Assembly: GCA_029204225.1 (NCBI GenBank)
Contig: CM055095.1
Coordinates: 74,019,501 to 74,083,500, forward strand
Origin: Diphasiastrum complanatum
Lineage: Eukaryota > Streptophyta > Lycopodiopsida > Lycopodiales > Lycopodiaceae
Direction: 5' to 3'
Length of the DNA: 64,000 nucleotides
A program made the position numbers and the translations under genes. The notes beneath the pieces are model-generated. The model was not told the origin of the DNA. It saw only the letters and a program-made list of their open reading frames with translations, and ran no database searches. Positions 19,301 through 32,248 of the stretch are shown piece after piece. Each line of letters opens with the position of its first letter. The stretch's first letter is position 1.

Positions 19301-22300
19301 TGGGTTAGCCACTCACCTTCGTCGTCTAGTTCCTCATTTTGCCACTATCGCAGCTCCTCTTCATGCACTTTTGAAGAAGTCTAGTACTTTTCTGTGGACT
19401 CCTGATTGTCAGACAACGTTTGATACTCTTCGTCGTGCTGTTGTTGATGCTGCCGTTATGTGTTTACCACAGTTTGATCAGAAGTTTCTTGTTGAGACTG
19501 ATGCTAGTAATGTTGGTTTGGGTGCTTTACTTCGCCAGTCACAATGTATTATTGCTTATGAGTCGCGTCGTCTTCGCTCTTATGAGCAACGTTATTCTGT
19601 GCATGAGAAAGAGCTTCTTAGTATTATCTATGCTCTTAAGAAGTGGCGTCATTATCTGTATCGAGTCCCATTTGACATTATTACTGATCACCAGTCTTTA
19701 CGTTATCTGTTTTCTCAACGTGACCTTAGTGATCGTTAATTTCGTTGGTTGCAGTTTTTACAGTCTTTTAATTTCTCCATATTGTATTGTCCTGGTCGTG
19801 CTAACACTGCTGCTGATGCATTATCTCGTCTTCCAGCTTTGTTAAACACACTCGTTTCTACTATTCCTCCATGGTTTGATGCTCTACCTGCAGCATACCT
19901 TACATGTTCTGATTTTCGTGATGTTTATAGTTCTGCCCAACCTGTTTCGTCCAGTCCTCATCAGGTTTACTCCATTATTGACAATCGTCTTTATCATTAT
20001 GATTCTCTTTGTATCCCTAGTTCTTTGGGTATCCGTTCCCAGTTGTTGTCGGATGCTCATTCCTCTCCTGTTGGGGGTCACTTTGGTTTTCAGAAGTCTT
20101 ATGCTCGTCTCAAAGACCATTTCTATTGGCCCTCTCTTCGATCTGAGCTTGCTGTACTTATTCGTACCTGCCCTTTCTGTCTTCGTAATAAGTACTCCCG
20201 TTCTAAATCTGCTGGTTTGCTCCAGAGTTGGCCTATTCCTCATCGCCAGTGGACTGATATATCTATGGACTTTATCTTTGGCCTTCCCCATATCCAGCGT
20301 GGTCACGATTCATGTATGGTGGTAGTTGACAGGTTCTTGAAACAGGCACATTTTATCCCAGTTCGCAGTACTATCACAGCCGAGCAGTGTGCACGTTTGT
20401 TCCTATCAGAGATTTTCCGCCTGCATGGATTTCCTCGTACTATCCTTTCTGATCGGGATAGTAAGTTTACATCTATATTCTGGACAGAGCTTATGCGTAT
20501 TTTGGATGTTCAGCTTTTTATGGGTTCTGCTTATCATTCTACTTCTGATGGGCAGTGTGAGGTCCTTAACAGGATCCTTGAGGATTATTTACGCCATTTT
20601 GTTACTCCTTCAGGGAAGGATTGGGATCAGCATTTATGTTTAGCAGAGTATAGCTATAAGAGTTTCAGCTTGGAGATATGGTTTATCTACGCTTACGGTT
20701 TGCACGTCATCATTTTGTCCAGGGCCATGCTTCTACTGACAAGCTTGCACCACGTTATTATGGGCCTTATCGCATTGTGGAGGTTCTTAGTCCAGTTACA
20801 TATCGCTTACAGCTTCCTGCTTCCACACGCGCCTGTGATGTATTCCATGTCAGTTTATTACGTGCTGCTATTGAGGATGACGCTCCTTGTGATGCTGAGT
20901 TTCCTACTGCTCCAGAGTTATTTCCATTTTTACCTGCTGCTATATTACAGGTCCGTCTATACCATAGTCGACGCCGCCGGCAGATTCAGTTTTTGGTCCA
21001 GTTGGATGGTCGTCCTATTGAGGAGGCTACATGGGAGCCTATTGATGTGTTTTATCATACACCATTACTTGCGGATCAGGCTCGTGCTCTTGCTGCACTT
21101 GTTGATTCCTCTACATCAGATGTTCCCTAGCTGTTGATGCACCAGGGCTTGCTGCTACTTGATCCGGTTATCTTTTCGGCAGTTGGGTCTTTTTTTTGTG
21201 TCGGGGAGAGTTATGGACTCGGCTCATTACATTCACCGCGTCCATTTACATTTACAGTTACTTTACTTTATGCATAAGCAGGCCTTGGGCCCTTTTTTAT
21301 TCATTAGTGACATTCAGACTATATGGTTGGCCTTTGGCCTTATTATTCATTATTAGGCCATTTGGACATATTACAGGAGAGTGGGGGCCTTCTTGGAGGG
21401 CGCACTATTATCCCTCCCAGTTGGGCCCTAGCCACTGGAAGCTTCCTTTTAGGGCTTCCTCTTGGCTATAAGTAGGGAAACTGTGTCATTTGTCATTCAA
21501 CTGATGATATTGATCTCTCTCTTTAGCCTCCTTAATCTCTCTCTTTCCTGCTTTCTAGGGTTAAGTCTTGCTTATGTGATGCTTTCATAGCTTAATTATA
21601 GATCAGTTGTGGCTCTATTCGTAACTACTCTTCACTAGGTTTTTTAGGTTGCTTACTTGCTTCAAGGAATAGTTTGTAGTAGGTGCCGAGGATGCCCCTT
21701 AGTACCATCATGTACTGTATCTATCACATGTTCAAGAAAACCAAAAGACAATTTTTTGGAAAAGCATTGAATCCATGTGATAGCTCCTTTGTGGACCGTG
21801 GTTCACACGATAATCGATTGAAGATTCTTCCTGAATAGTCATTTTTTGTGATTTACTCTTAGTCTCTCTCATGGTCTCATTAGCTTTGTCACGTGTGCAC
21901 AGTGTCACAGTTCACCATGTGGCATATCATATGTAAAACACTTAGAGTCTAGACATTGTTGGTGTCTATTTAGATCAGTTAGAACTTAGCACTTGTCACT
22001 ATATGCTTGCAATATATATTAGCGCTGGCCGATGGTGTACTCAGTGCTCACATGAACTTTTAAGCTTTAGCTCTTTGAACATTGAACATTGAACATTCAA
22101 TGTTGTGATTGCGATTAATTTAAGGGATTCATCATTCCTGGTTAGTTAAGAGTTAAAAGTTAAATACTTAGAAAATCAGGTAGAATCTAGTAGATAGATC
22201 GTACTACATAGAATCTCGAATCTAGATTAAATTTTATCATGATTCATTAGTCATTAGAATGTAGGTTCTTAAAGCTTAAGTCTTGCTAGTAGATAGATAT

Positions 22301-22761
22301 TAGATAGAATTTGAATCAGATTCGAATCTCAATTAGATAATATTAGATAATTTATTCAATACTACAATGTTAGATGATAGAAACCAAATTTCAAACAACA
22401 AATTGTGCAATGTGACATCACATGTGAACATTCAACGTTGAAATCATGATTCAATAGTTGGAGAGTCTTAGAGCTGAGAGCTGGGTGTTTAGTTTTGGGC
22501 CTTGAAGGTCCATCTCCATCCACTGTAGCAAGAGTGAGTATCATGTTGGAAGCGTGCATGCAAGTGGCAATCTTGTACCCTCTCTAATGTAATAAATGCA
22601 CCTTGGTGTGCGTAGGCCACTTGTGTGAGTATTGTGGCGATATCTGCACGTCCATCTCTTCGTGCCAGATGTGCCATAGTTTGCAGCAATGGTAATGTGT
22701 TCCTATAGGGGATCGCTGGCCCTTAGCATAGTGGTTGTGTGTGTGTGTGTGTGTGTGTGTG

Positions 22762-22813
<52 letters not shown>

Positions 22814-25800
22814 AATCTCTCGAGTCTTTCTCCCTTCTAAATTTTTTATTCTAATTTTTAGCTACTAACTTCTAACTTCTAACCACTCACTTGTAACTAC
22901 TAACCACTAATATTTAAATGCTATTATGCTACTTTGTTCTAACTAGTAAGTACTACATGAACTTCTAACTCCTCTCACAGTGCACAATGATGATTGCACA
23001 ATGTCAAGAATCAAGTGACAAGATCTCACAATGCACAAAACTCAACACTCCTAAACCCTAAGCCCTCACAATCCAATGGAACCATGGCAAATTTTTCTCC
23101 ACCTCACAATGCCCACCACTCCCACACACAATGATGCAACGAAGGAACATCAAATGATGTCTCTCTCTCTCTCTCTCTCACTGTCTCTCACTGTCTCTCT
23201 CTCTCTCTGTGTTGTTTATTGTTGGACTGAGAGAAAGAAAATCATCGCAAATGCTAAGGCCAATGGTTTCCGGACTCTCTTTCGAGACGGATGCCCGGTC
23301 TTGTGTAAAATTGCAAAACTTAAAATTTCAGATTCTTCTCCCTCTCCTACGTGAGAGATGTTTTGAGCTACGGCCATTTATTTCCTCTCCTGCGTGAGAG
23401 ATGAGCTTTCTTTACATAGCGATTTACGTTTTAGTTTTAGTCTCGTTTTCTGTTGACCGCACTTCCCCGTCCGAGTTCCATTTACTCTGTTGTACTACCT
23501 CTCCAGTCTTATATGCCTTTTGGCATGGAAAAGACATTAATAAAGCTTTTTTTTTTCTCTCTCTCTCTCTCTCTCTGTTGTTTATTGTTGTTTTGTGGAT
23601 TTCAGTAAAGCCTTTGATTTTGTCCCACGTTCCTTCCGCATTCAGAAACTTCATGACCTTGGCTTCTCCACGGACATCATCCTAGCTGTGATGGCTCTTT
23701 ATGAGAGAGTCTTGGGCTGTTTCCGACGTGGCAGTGGCATTTCTGAGCACATTTGGAGCACCATTGGGGTGAAGCAGGGCTGTTCTCTTTTGCTAGTTCT
23801 TTTTGGGTTATACATTGATGACCTAGAGCGAGTCATCTCATAGTGTGGACGTTTTGGTTGCAGGCTGGGCAATATCCTGATTGCCATTCTTCTTTATGCC
23901 GATGATGTGGGACTACTCTCTTCGACCAGAGAGGGGTCATAGACTCAGTTGGATTGCTTACAGGGCTTTTGTACCAGATGGGGTTTGGGGGTGAAGATGA
24001 AGACCAAGGTTATGGTCTTCAACACTTCTCGAGCTTTCATGCAGTGCAGGAGCTCATTCTTGATGGAAAGATCCGAGAGGTAGTGTCTTTGCATATTTGG
24101 GGATACTTTTCTTTGGCCCTACATTCAGCAGGTAGCTACCACTTGACTTGGGAAGGGACATGCCTCCCTTGTTCTGGGAAGTCCATTCGGGATGCTCGGA
24201 GTAAGTGGAGACTTTTTGATACCATTGTCACCCCCACAGCCTTATATGCAGCAGAGACATTCCTCCTCACACTGGGCCAGTATCTGGAGATTATAGATCA
24301 CCATATTAGCTCGTATGATTCGGGCGAAGCCCTCCGTTCCACACAAGGTCCTCCTTGCCGAGTTCGCTATTCCATCCATACAGTTAGATGTGGCTTTTCA
24401 TGATCAGAGCTACAGGTTTTCATGGTTTTCTCAAGCATCCCACCTCCTCCTTAAGTCATTTGGTATCTCCATTACAGAGCTTCCCTCGGGCCTCGGGTAC
24501 TCACTAGTATATCAAACGCTTCTTATATTGAGCATGTTTCAGCCGTACATGGAGACAACAGTTGGGGGTTAAGCCCAACTATTACTAGACTAATTTCATT
24601 GAGCTAGATATAGCAGGGTTCCCAGTTTTGCCACGTTATTTGGATTCATGATTATCACATGGCTTCAGATTTACATTGGGACAGCTCCGCGTATCATCAC
24701 ATCAGTTGGCTATTGAGATCGGGAGATTCCATGGTATTCCGAGAGAGGAGCCGATTTGCCAATTATTATGAAGTTTCTCACCAAGGATACAATAGGCAAG
24801 CAAGCCACAACAAAGCAACACAAGGGAATTGGATGGTGGACAAACCAACCCAACCAAACCTAGATCTTACGGATCTAGCCCCCAAGCTATGGATCAATCA
24901 CTCACAAGAGGAGGAATCACACCAGCAGCATGTAGCCCCAAACCCCTCATAATCGTAATCAACTTACGGGTCGAGGTAGGCCTACTGACCTCTAATGGGA
25001 TAATTACTTAAGATCAGTCATGGGCATGACATTCTTCCCCCCTTATTCAAGTTCTGACCTCAGAACTTAAAGTTAGGGAAGTTCCTTTTCAGGCTACCTT
25101 CCTGTTTCCAGGAACATCATCGTCTGTGCGATCCTTCCATCGAACTAGGTGCTCGGTAACTATATGATTTCTCAATTGTTTAGTTCTTTATGGATTCAAG
25201 TCGAGTCACATCCGATGCTTCATCCAATAGGTCCAATTGGTATCCAAAACCAAGATGTTCCCCCTGACACAGACTTTCTTTTTCAAGATTTGATATGGTC
25301 CCCTATACCTAGCGGACTCCCGGTACGCATTACACTCGAATACTTCGGGATTCATAAATACACCCAATCTCCCATTTGAAAGTCTTGAGACGATCTTTTC
25401 AGATTAGCACAATGTCCTTCCCTATCCTGGGTACTTTGGACATTCTCATGTGCTATTTGTAACATATCTTGCATATCGTGCAGGAAATCCACTACCATCT
25501 GAAATTTGATCGATCGAGTCTCAAAAACCGCAATGTGGGTGATCTAGGCTCAAAGTCGTACATAAGCTTGAACGGCCTATAATCGGTAGGCAAACTCAAT
25601 CAAGGGCAGATACATCTCCCAATGAGATTGTCGTCGGGAACCATATGCTCAAAGCATTTGTTCCATCATTTGATTTGTTTTTTCTCGTCTGGCCATCCAT
25701 CTTGGGATGATCAATATGATTCATGCTCAGTGTCGTCTGTAGGTTAGCGAACACGGTCGACCAAAAGTGACAGGTGAACTTCGGATCGCGACTGCTCACA

Positions 25801-28553
25801 ATGTCACTTGGTAATCCGTAAAGCCTACACAGATGCTCAACAAATATCGGAGCTAAATTAGATGCCTTCGCGGTGTCTTTACTCGAATAAACGTAGCCAA
25901 TTTAGTAAGATGGCCAATCACTACTCAAATTATGCCATTCTGTTTATTCATCCGGGGTAACTTCACCATGAACGCGGTCCTCTTCTAATGATCAAGTATA
26001 AACTAAGATCAGAATAATTTTGTTAATCACAACTCATTGCATCTTACTTGACAATAAATGCCTATATAAGAATTGTAATCACAAAATTTCCTTACACAAG
26101 TTATGACACATAGCATCATTCTAAGGTTCAATGTAGAATACATCTAGATCCTATTACTCTTAAGTTCTGATCTAGAATAACTTAAGATTCACCGGAACTT
26201 CTTTACGAGAAGTTCTCACTTTTGGCTTACCTCAACTATCCAACTCCATCTTGAGTTTCTGGGATAGTATTCTATTTTCTTCCAATTGGGAAAAAGATAA
26301 GGCCAAAACTTCCCGTGTATTCTATGCACAAAACCCTCTATATGAATCCAAATATGACTCATAAAGGTTGTAACTTATAAGCAATACATGTAAACTACAA
26401 TAATCTGATTCCCTACATAGCATATCTCTACAAAGTTCACACAAGCTGTTACTTTTTCAAATGAGAAATCTGTAACTCAGTTAACTCTAAGAATGCTATT
26501 TCGTAACTAAAATCTCAACCGAAGATTATTTCAAAAGAATATATTGTTAGAGTGAATTTCAGTCCTTCCATCAACTCACGGATCTAGTTCAAACTTAGAT
26601 CAAGCTAATCACGACCAGAGATGCACTGCGTTTCTAGAAACGCGTTCAGAAATGCATTTCTGGTTTGGGAATGCGTTTCTCAGAAACGTTTTTTTAATTT
26701 TTCTTTTTAAATTTTTGTGGGCAATGTGGGTATCAAATTAAAGCTCTAATCAAGGGCATTGCATTTATGTAGGTTGCCGAGTGTTTCGATTACAGTGTGG
26801 TCCAGTTTAGGTGCAGCAATCCTTGTTGGATTCTGTCAATCCATATGAATTTTTTAAGACCTGTTTCTGATTTTTTTCCAGCGATTCTGGATCCAGAAAC
26901 GCGTTTCTGGGCAACTATGATCATAACCCACAAGGAACTAGTCTCAACAAACCACTTTTTTGTAATAGAACTCTCTAGTTCTGATACAAATCGATCGGAT
27001 TTGTAATCAACAACTTTTCTACTACAAGTTTTAATTTTTCTTCTCTCACATCTTCTAACTAGATATGTACTACAATCCTTAATAGATTCCTGTAATATAA
27101 AAATATCCTATCGATTCTGATTCTAGAAACAGGTCCCTCATCTATACATATTACGGATTCCCCTTGGAATCTATGCAATAGATGTCTCTCCTAGATTACT
27201 TTCTATAACCTACTTCTCCCCCTTTTAATAGGAAACTACAAAAGTTTCCAAGAGGTGCATATCAATCTAAACATGCCCATGTGAAGAACTTTGAAAAAAT
27301 CTCAAAAGTCAAAAATATGTGTTGCATCAACGTAATTTAATACAATTAACGCACCAACACGTTTCCTTGAGTGACTTATCCAAAGGTTTTGTGTTACCCC
27401 ATAGAGAATTGACCCGTATAATCAGATTAGGAAGCCGCAACAAAGCAACACAAGGGGATCGGATGAGGGACAAACCAACCCAACCAAACCTAGATCTTAC
27501 GGATCTAGCCCCCAAGCTATGGATCAATTGCTCACTAGAGGAGGAGGAATCACACCAGCAACATGTAGCTACCAATCACCATATCCAATATACACTAGTG
27601 AGAGCCCTATGGGTATACTTATACCCTCCGATGCCCATGCACCACTAGTAGTGCACTGTGACACCTCATTGGACAACCTCTGCAGCCTAACTGGACCACG
27701 TCATCTAGTTCCCCTATGACTCACTGATAGACCCATAAAAATTCACCGTCATGAGTTTAGGCCTCCAACCATAAATTATGACTGTATACCAATGAGGGCC
27801 CCAAACCCCTCATAATCATAATTAACTTACGGGTTGATATAGGCCTACTGACCTCTAACGGGATAATTAATCTAAGATCAGCTACTTATGCTCTGGGTGA
27901 GGTGGAGTCTGAGGAGCACTTTATCTTTAGGTGCCATGTATACTATGAGATTAGAGGGAGATACCTTTGTCTGTTTCACGACATGCCCATGACACTACGT
28001 TCACTCATAGCATATGAGGACTCCTGCTGCGTTGCACTTATGATACAAGGGATGTTCCTACTACGACAAGACCTATGTCCGACATCTCAGTAGATTCATT
28101 CTATTTCTCAGCCTCGAATTACCTCTTTCTTCTCTAGGAGAAGATCCCGACAGGACCCAGAGTTTGGGGATGATGATGATGTTGACGACATGCCCGTTCA
28201 CAGAGATTAGAGAGAACGCTCCACACATACTGATGTTGCAGCTCTAGCTCTCCGACCTATCATTAGGAGACACATCTCACCATCCTAGATAACGTCAGCG
28301 GTTAGAGGTCCTCCATGCTGCAGCTCGTATCACATCCTTCTATATTATCAATAGGACAAGACATGATGATAGTGCTATACCTCTGTATCTATGTGCCTAC
28401 ATATTTCATCGCATGTATTTCAGTTCAGAGTATTTAGATATGCTGTTTTCATTACTGTTTTGGAGATGTTTCATATGCTCCCATTCTTATCAAACACTTG
28501 ACATGTACATTTATTAGTCTTATATGACTTTTGGCATGGAAAAGACATTAATA

Positions 28554-28646
<93 letters not shown>

Positions 28647-31600
28647 AAGAGTGAGTTTATCGTACACAATTTCTATCTCTTGATCCAGCTGGTTTCCCCA
28701 TGGTATCTGGTTACTTGCTGAGGAGTATATCAAACAAATTGCGGATAGAGATGGGTTAGTTTTGGGTTTCCTCACATCAGCTGGCCATTGAGACCGGTAG
28801 ATACAGTGGCACCCCACAAGAGGACCAGCTTTGTAGCATGTGTTCTATGCATGAGACTGAAAATTTTTGCTTCACACCAATGTTGTTGAAAACTTTTGCG
28901 GTATATCCCTTGAAGAAGATACCTTTGCTATCACTTTCTTAAAAGCCGTCCAACTGCATGCCTTAGGTTGATTTAAACACCAATGCTATCCATAGTTTCC
29001 ACCTTGGAACAATGTCAAAGACTTTGCACCATCTATGAAATAACGATTAGGATTTAGTTGTTTTCTACGGCTTTCTTCCATAATGGATCTCAAAGTATTC
29101 AATCGATCAATATCGGATGAAGTGGATTGATCGTTCCCCTTCAGATTGTAACGGTGTTGTAATAGGCTAGAATGTTATCAAAGCCCTGGACGAAATAAAT
29201 TGTTTATTACCAATCGGAAAATCTTGGAGTATTGGCTAAGACAAAATGACATGATTAAATTTGTGAATGGGCAGAGCTAGTCCTAAAGCCATTTTAGGAA
29301 CCTCCTCAGCTAGGAGCCTGAATTTAGACTTGATGATACCCCGTCTGTAGGCCCATCTTGGTAAGGTTTTTGGTCCCAATGAGATGATCTTTCAAGTCAT
29401 CTATTTTAGGTAACAAATATTGATTTTTCAAACTATGTAAACCTTTGTAATCCACATACATGTATATCTGTACCCTTGTTAATTCGTAAAAGAACAAATG
29501 CATTATGCTTCCCAGGGAAATTGACCACGTCTACTGTGTCCATAGATCTCTCTGGCCATCTCAGGTTCTTCTTTTTGGCTAAACGTATATGGGTGCTAGA
29601 AGACCCTATGACTATGTTTGAAGCATGCAATCTAGTTTGTGAAGTTTGAAATGTGTCCATTCAACATTTTCATGTGCACTTGTGATTCTGTGAATGCTGA
29701 ATTGTAATTTGGTTTCAGGCTTCAGCTCTCTACCAGCAACAGTGAACTTTGAAATGTAACAATCTAACATCTATATGATTTTAGACACATTGTAGACATT
29801 ATACATATCACATATATCTAAAACATTGTAAGTTTATTTTTTTTGCTGATTCTTTTTGAGTTTTTTGAAAGGGACCTGATTCAGAACCATGATTCATGCT
29901 GATTCATCCGATTCTGAAAGGTCAATTCTGAACCGGGTGGAAACACTAGATTCTAACATGATATAAACATTTTGTAAAAAATCTTTGAGATCTTTCGCAG
30001 TTTCCATTTGTGAAATACAAGGCCAGGGTAGAATTTGCTTTTCCCCTGATTTTTTTGAAATCCTTGTTTTAATAAAGGTAGCTCTTGTTAGTCTATCTAT
30101 AGGGCCTTTTGCAGGAGGCTTAATATTGCAGATCTGTCTCTCATAGTGAGGTTTTATTCTACCTTAACTAGCAAATGCTAAGGCGTATAACAAATCCTGA
30201 AAAATAATCAGGATACGTAATTAATTGGCAAAACAGATCATGAGTTGGATATTTTCAGCTGTTTTGATATGCATCACAATTGCAATACACATATCTAGCT
30301 TGGATATGAATTCAGCTCTCTTTTCTATATTATGTGCTTAACCTCTCATGGAAGAGTTAGCTGAAAGTTCTTTGCTTCACTTAATCCAAGAGGGTCCTTT
30401 CTTTACTAACACACTGCAAGTAAGCATTGAGTTTTTGGACAGTACTCTGTACATATGGTACCATTCAGTAATGTTTGGAAGAGATGCATGTGGAAGTAGG
30501 CCAGCTTTTGAATCTTGTCCGTGTCTCCTTTCCAGAACACGAGTTTATTTGAAACATATGCTGTATAGTATTCTTGTCACTTGTGGAATTCCATGTTTAA
30601 TGAAGCACGTCTACAACTGATTTGCAGCCCTTCCTTCTGCAAGTGATGGGGTTGTGGTTGACCCTTGCACTCCTCCTGGCTATGTCATGAGTGAAGAAGA
30701 AATACACAGGCGCTCTACAAAATTTGGAACCACTAGTGAGCTAGAAATTTCATCTGTTCTTTCAGCGGGAAACTTCTCTGAATGCCGAAGCGCTGCCCTT
30801 AAACTTCTGCAGATGGGTCGTGGTAAAAATCCTATGACTGCTATGAATTTTGCTGTGTTACACATAAATCTGAGGATATCTTGGTGCTGATTGAGTAGTT
30901 ATAAGGTCAGGTTCTTTCCAGTGTTATTTTAGGCAAAGCATTATATCTGGTACATTGAGATCTATCACCCCTTAAGAGTTACCAGAATTTTAAAAAATTT
31001 GCATGCTGCGTATGAAGTCTTTCTTGGTATGCATTTATTATCCCCGATAAGCAGGGTTACTGATGCATTTAAGGACTCTTTGGCTGAGCTTAGTAGAACA
31101 TGGGAATTTTTGAGATAGCGGTATAATGGATAAAAATCATATGCCTTTCATTTGCATTTGTTAAATATAACAAACTAGTTAGCAGCCATAAGAGGGATTT
31201 TGGAATAGAAGCTTGTAGTACAGCATGTTCCTTTTTCCTGTCATTTTTGGACCAGCCCTGAACGATACATGTATGTATACAGAGGCTGCAGGGAGAAGCA
31301 GTACTGTTATGCTGTTGATTAAATGAAAATTAATAGGTCTACCTTATTCACTTGTGTAACCTTTAAGGCCATTTTATTATGGTCATTTCACATCATGGCA
31401 TATATCCGGATCAAGCATTGAAAGATGTTGGCTTGCATCAAGATATCATCTTTCTTATTACCCTCTACTACTTACTATCATCTGGAAGTTTTTACCGTCC
31501 TCCTTACGTTGAAACACTAGCTTTTCACTTGCTGGATGCTTTAGCCACATGTACTCACTATTAAGTACCAAGTATTACTGATTGAAGAACGATGCCTTCG

Positions 31601-32168
31601 GTTGAATTTGTTGTATTTCAATTTTCTACCATCCACTACCCAGATCCTACCAAATGTATTATTCGAGCAGCATTGTTTTTTGCAATCTTATTAAACTCTT
31701 TTCACTGCTTTGACATGTATCATGGATGTGCTACCCACCGTGATACATGCTACGCCCCATATGTTGAAGTAAGAATATCAATAAATGTATTCCAATCAAA
31801 CTTATTGAATTATTCTTCAATTCTAAAAACATCTATAAACAGACCAACAGTTTTCAGAGTTGCGTAAAGGATGAGGTGTGAATCTCCGGAGAATCAATGA
31901 TTTACTTCAAATCAAACTAATCAGCTTTTGCTGAACCTTCCGAATGTCATATGCTATTTATTGTAAGCAGCACCCATTCACCATTTGATTAGTGGAGCAA
32001 TTGTGTATCGTATGCACACCCATGGATTTTTTCACATAAGATTTATCAATTGTGCTATCAATGCCATTGCTCTAGCTCCGTCCTCTGCAGAATGAAAAGT
32101 TGCCCTGAAAACATTGGCGGTATTCTGTTTTGAAATAGTCAGTTTGAATCTAAGTTAATATATAGATC

Positions 32169-32248
<80 letters not shown>

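Larger units (their letters stand above)
15228..21631 (+). mobile_element. Ty3/gypsy chromovirus-like element with LTRs and target duplication
   Basis: A 6,394-bp element (15,233-21,626) with two 418-bp LTRs, flanked by ACTCT on both sides (15,228-15,232 and 21,627-21,631). The LTR ends are AGTTA and TAACT, a perfect 5-bp inverted pair but not the usual TG/CA. The PBS follows the 5' LTR directly, and a purine tract (GGGGAG) precedes the 3' LTR. I counted about 9 substitutions between the LTRs (roughly 2%), so the insertion is not very recent. Order: leader with antisense copia fragment, gag, protease, RT, RNase H, integrase and chromodomain, so the type is chromovirus. It lies in an apyrase intron in the same orientation as the gene. 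Confidence 0.92.
24773..27881 (-). mobile_element. Decayed Ty3/gypsy element inside LINE copy 4
   Basis: Two direct repeats (about 24,797-25,016 and 27,430-27,880) share long blocks, including CCTAGATCTTACGGATCTAG and CCCCAAACCCCTCATAATC, and act as LTRs. The right one has about 220 bp more in its middle. On the minus strand a G-rich tract (AAGGGGGGAAG, complement of 25,030-25,045) precedes the LTR start as a polypurine tract would. Integrase sequence appears on the minus strand at 25,596-25,799. LTR edges and the target duplication could not be fixed. Confidence 0.65.
23577..28646 (+). mobile_element. LINE copy 4, 5'-truncated and split by a gypsy element
   Basis: Begins in the RT just before motif A (CCFVDFSKAFDFVPR), runs through GVKQGC and LLYADDVGLLS and the C-terminal region to about 24,772. 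It resumes at about 27,882 with the Cys/His segment (VESEEHFIFRC), a 3' UTR, GGCATGGAAAAGACATTAA, TAAAGC and a (TC)n(CA)n tail (28,557-28,646). The break falls between GATTTGCCA and TTATGCTCT, continuous in the copy at 37,970-37,990. Stops and small indels are frequent. Confidence 0.85.

Noticed and set aside
19884-20306. Minus-strand open frame inside the gypsy integrase
   Set aside because: Shadow of the integrase coding strand, with no recognisable domain.
32171-32247. CRISPR-like or regulatory array
   Set aside because: It is a plain GA microsatellite. No direct repeats with unique spacers exist anywhere in the window.
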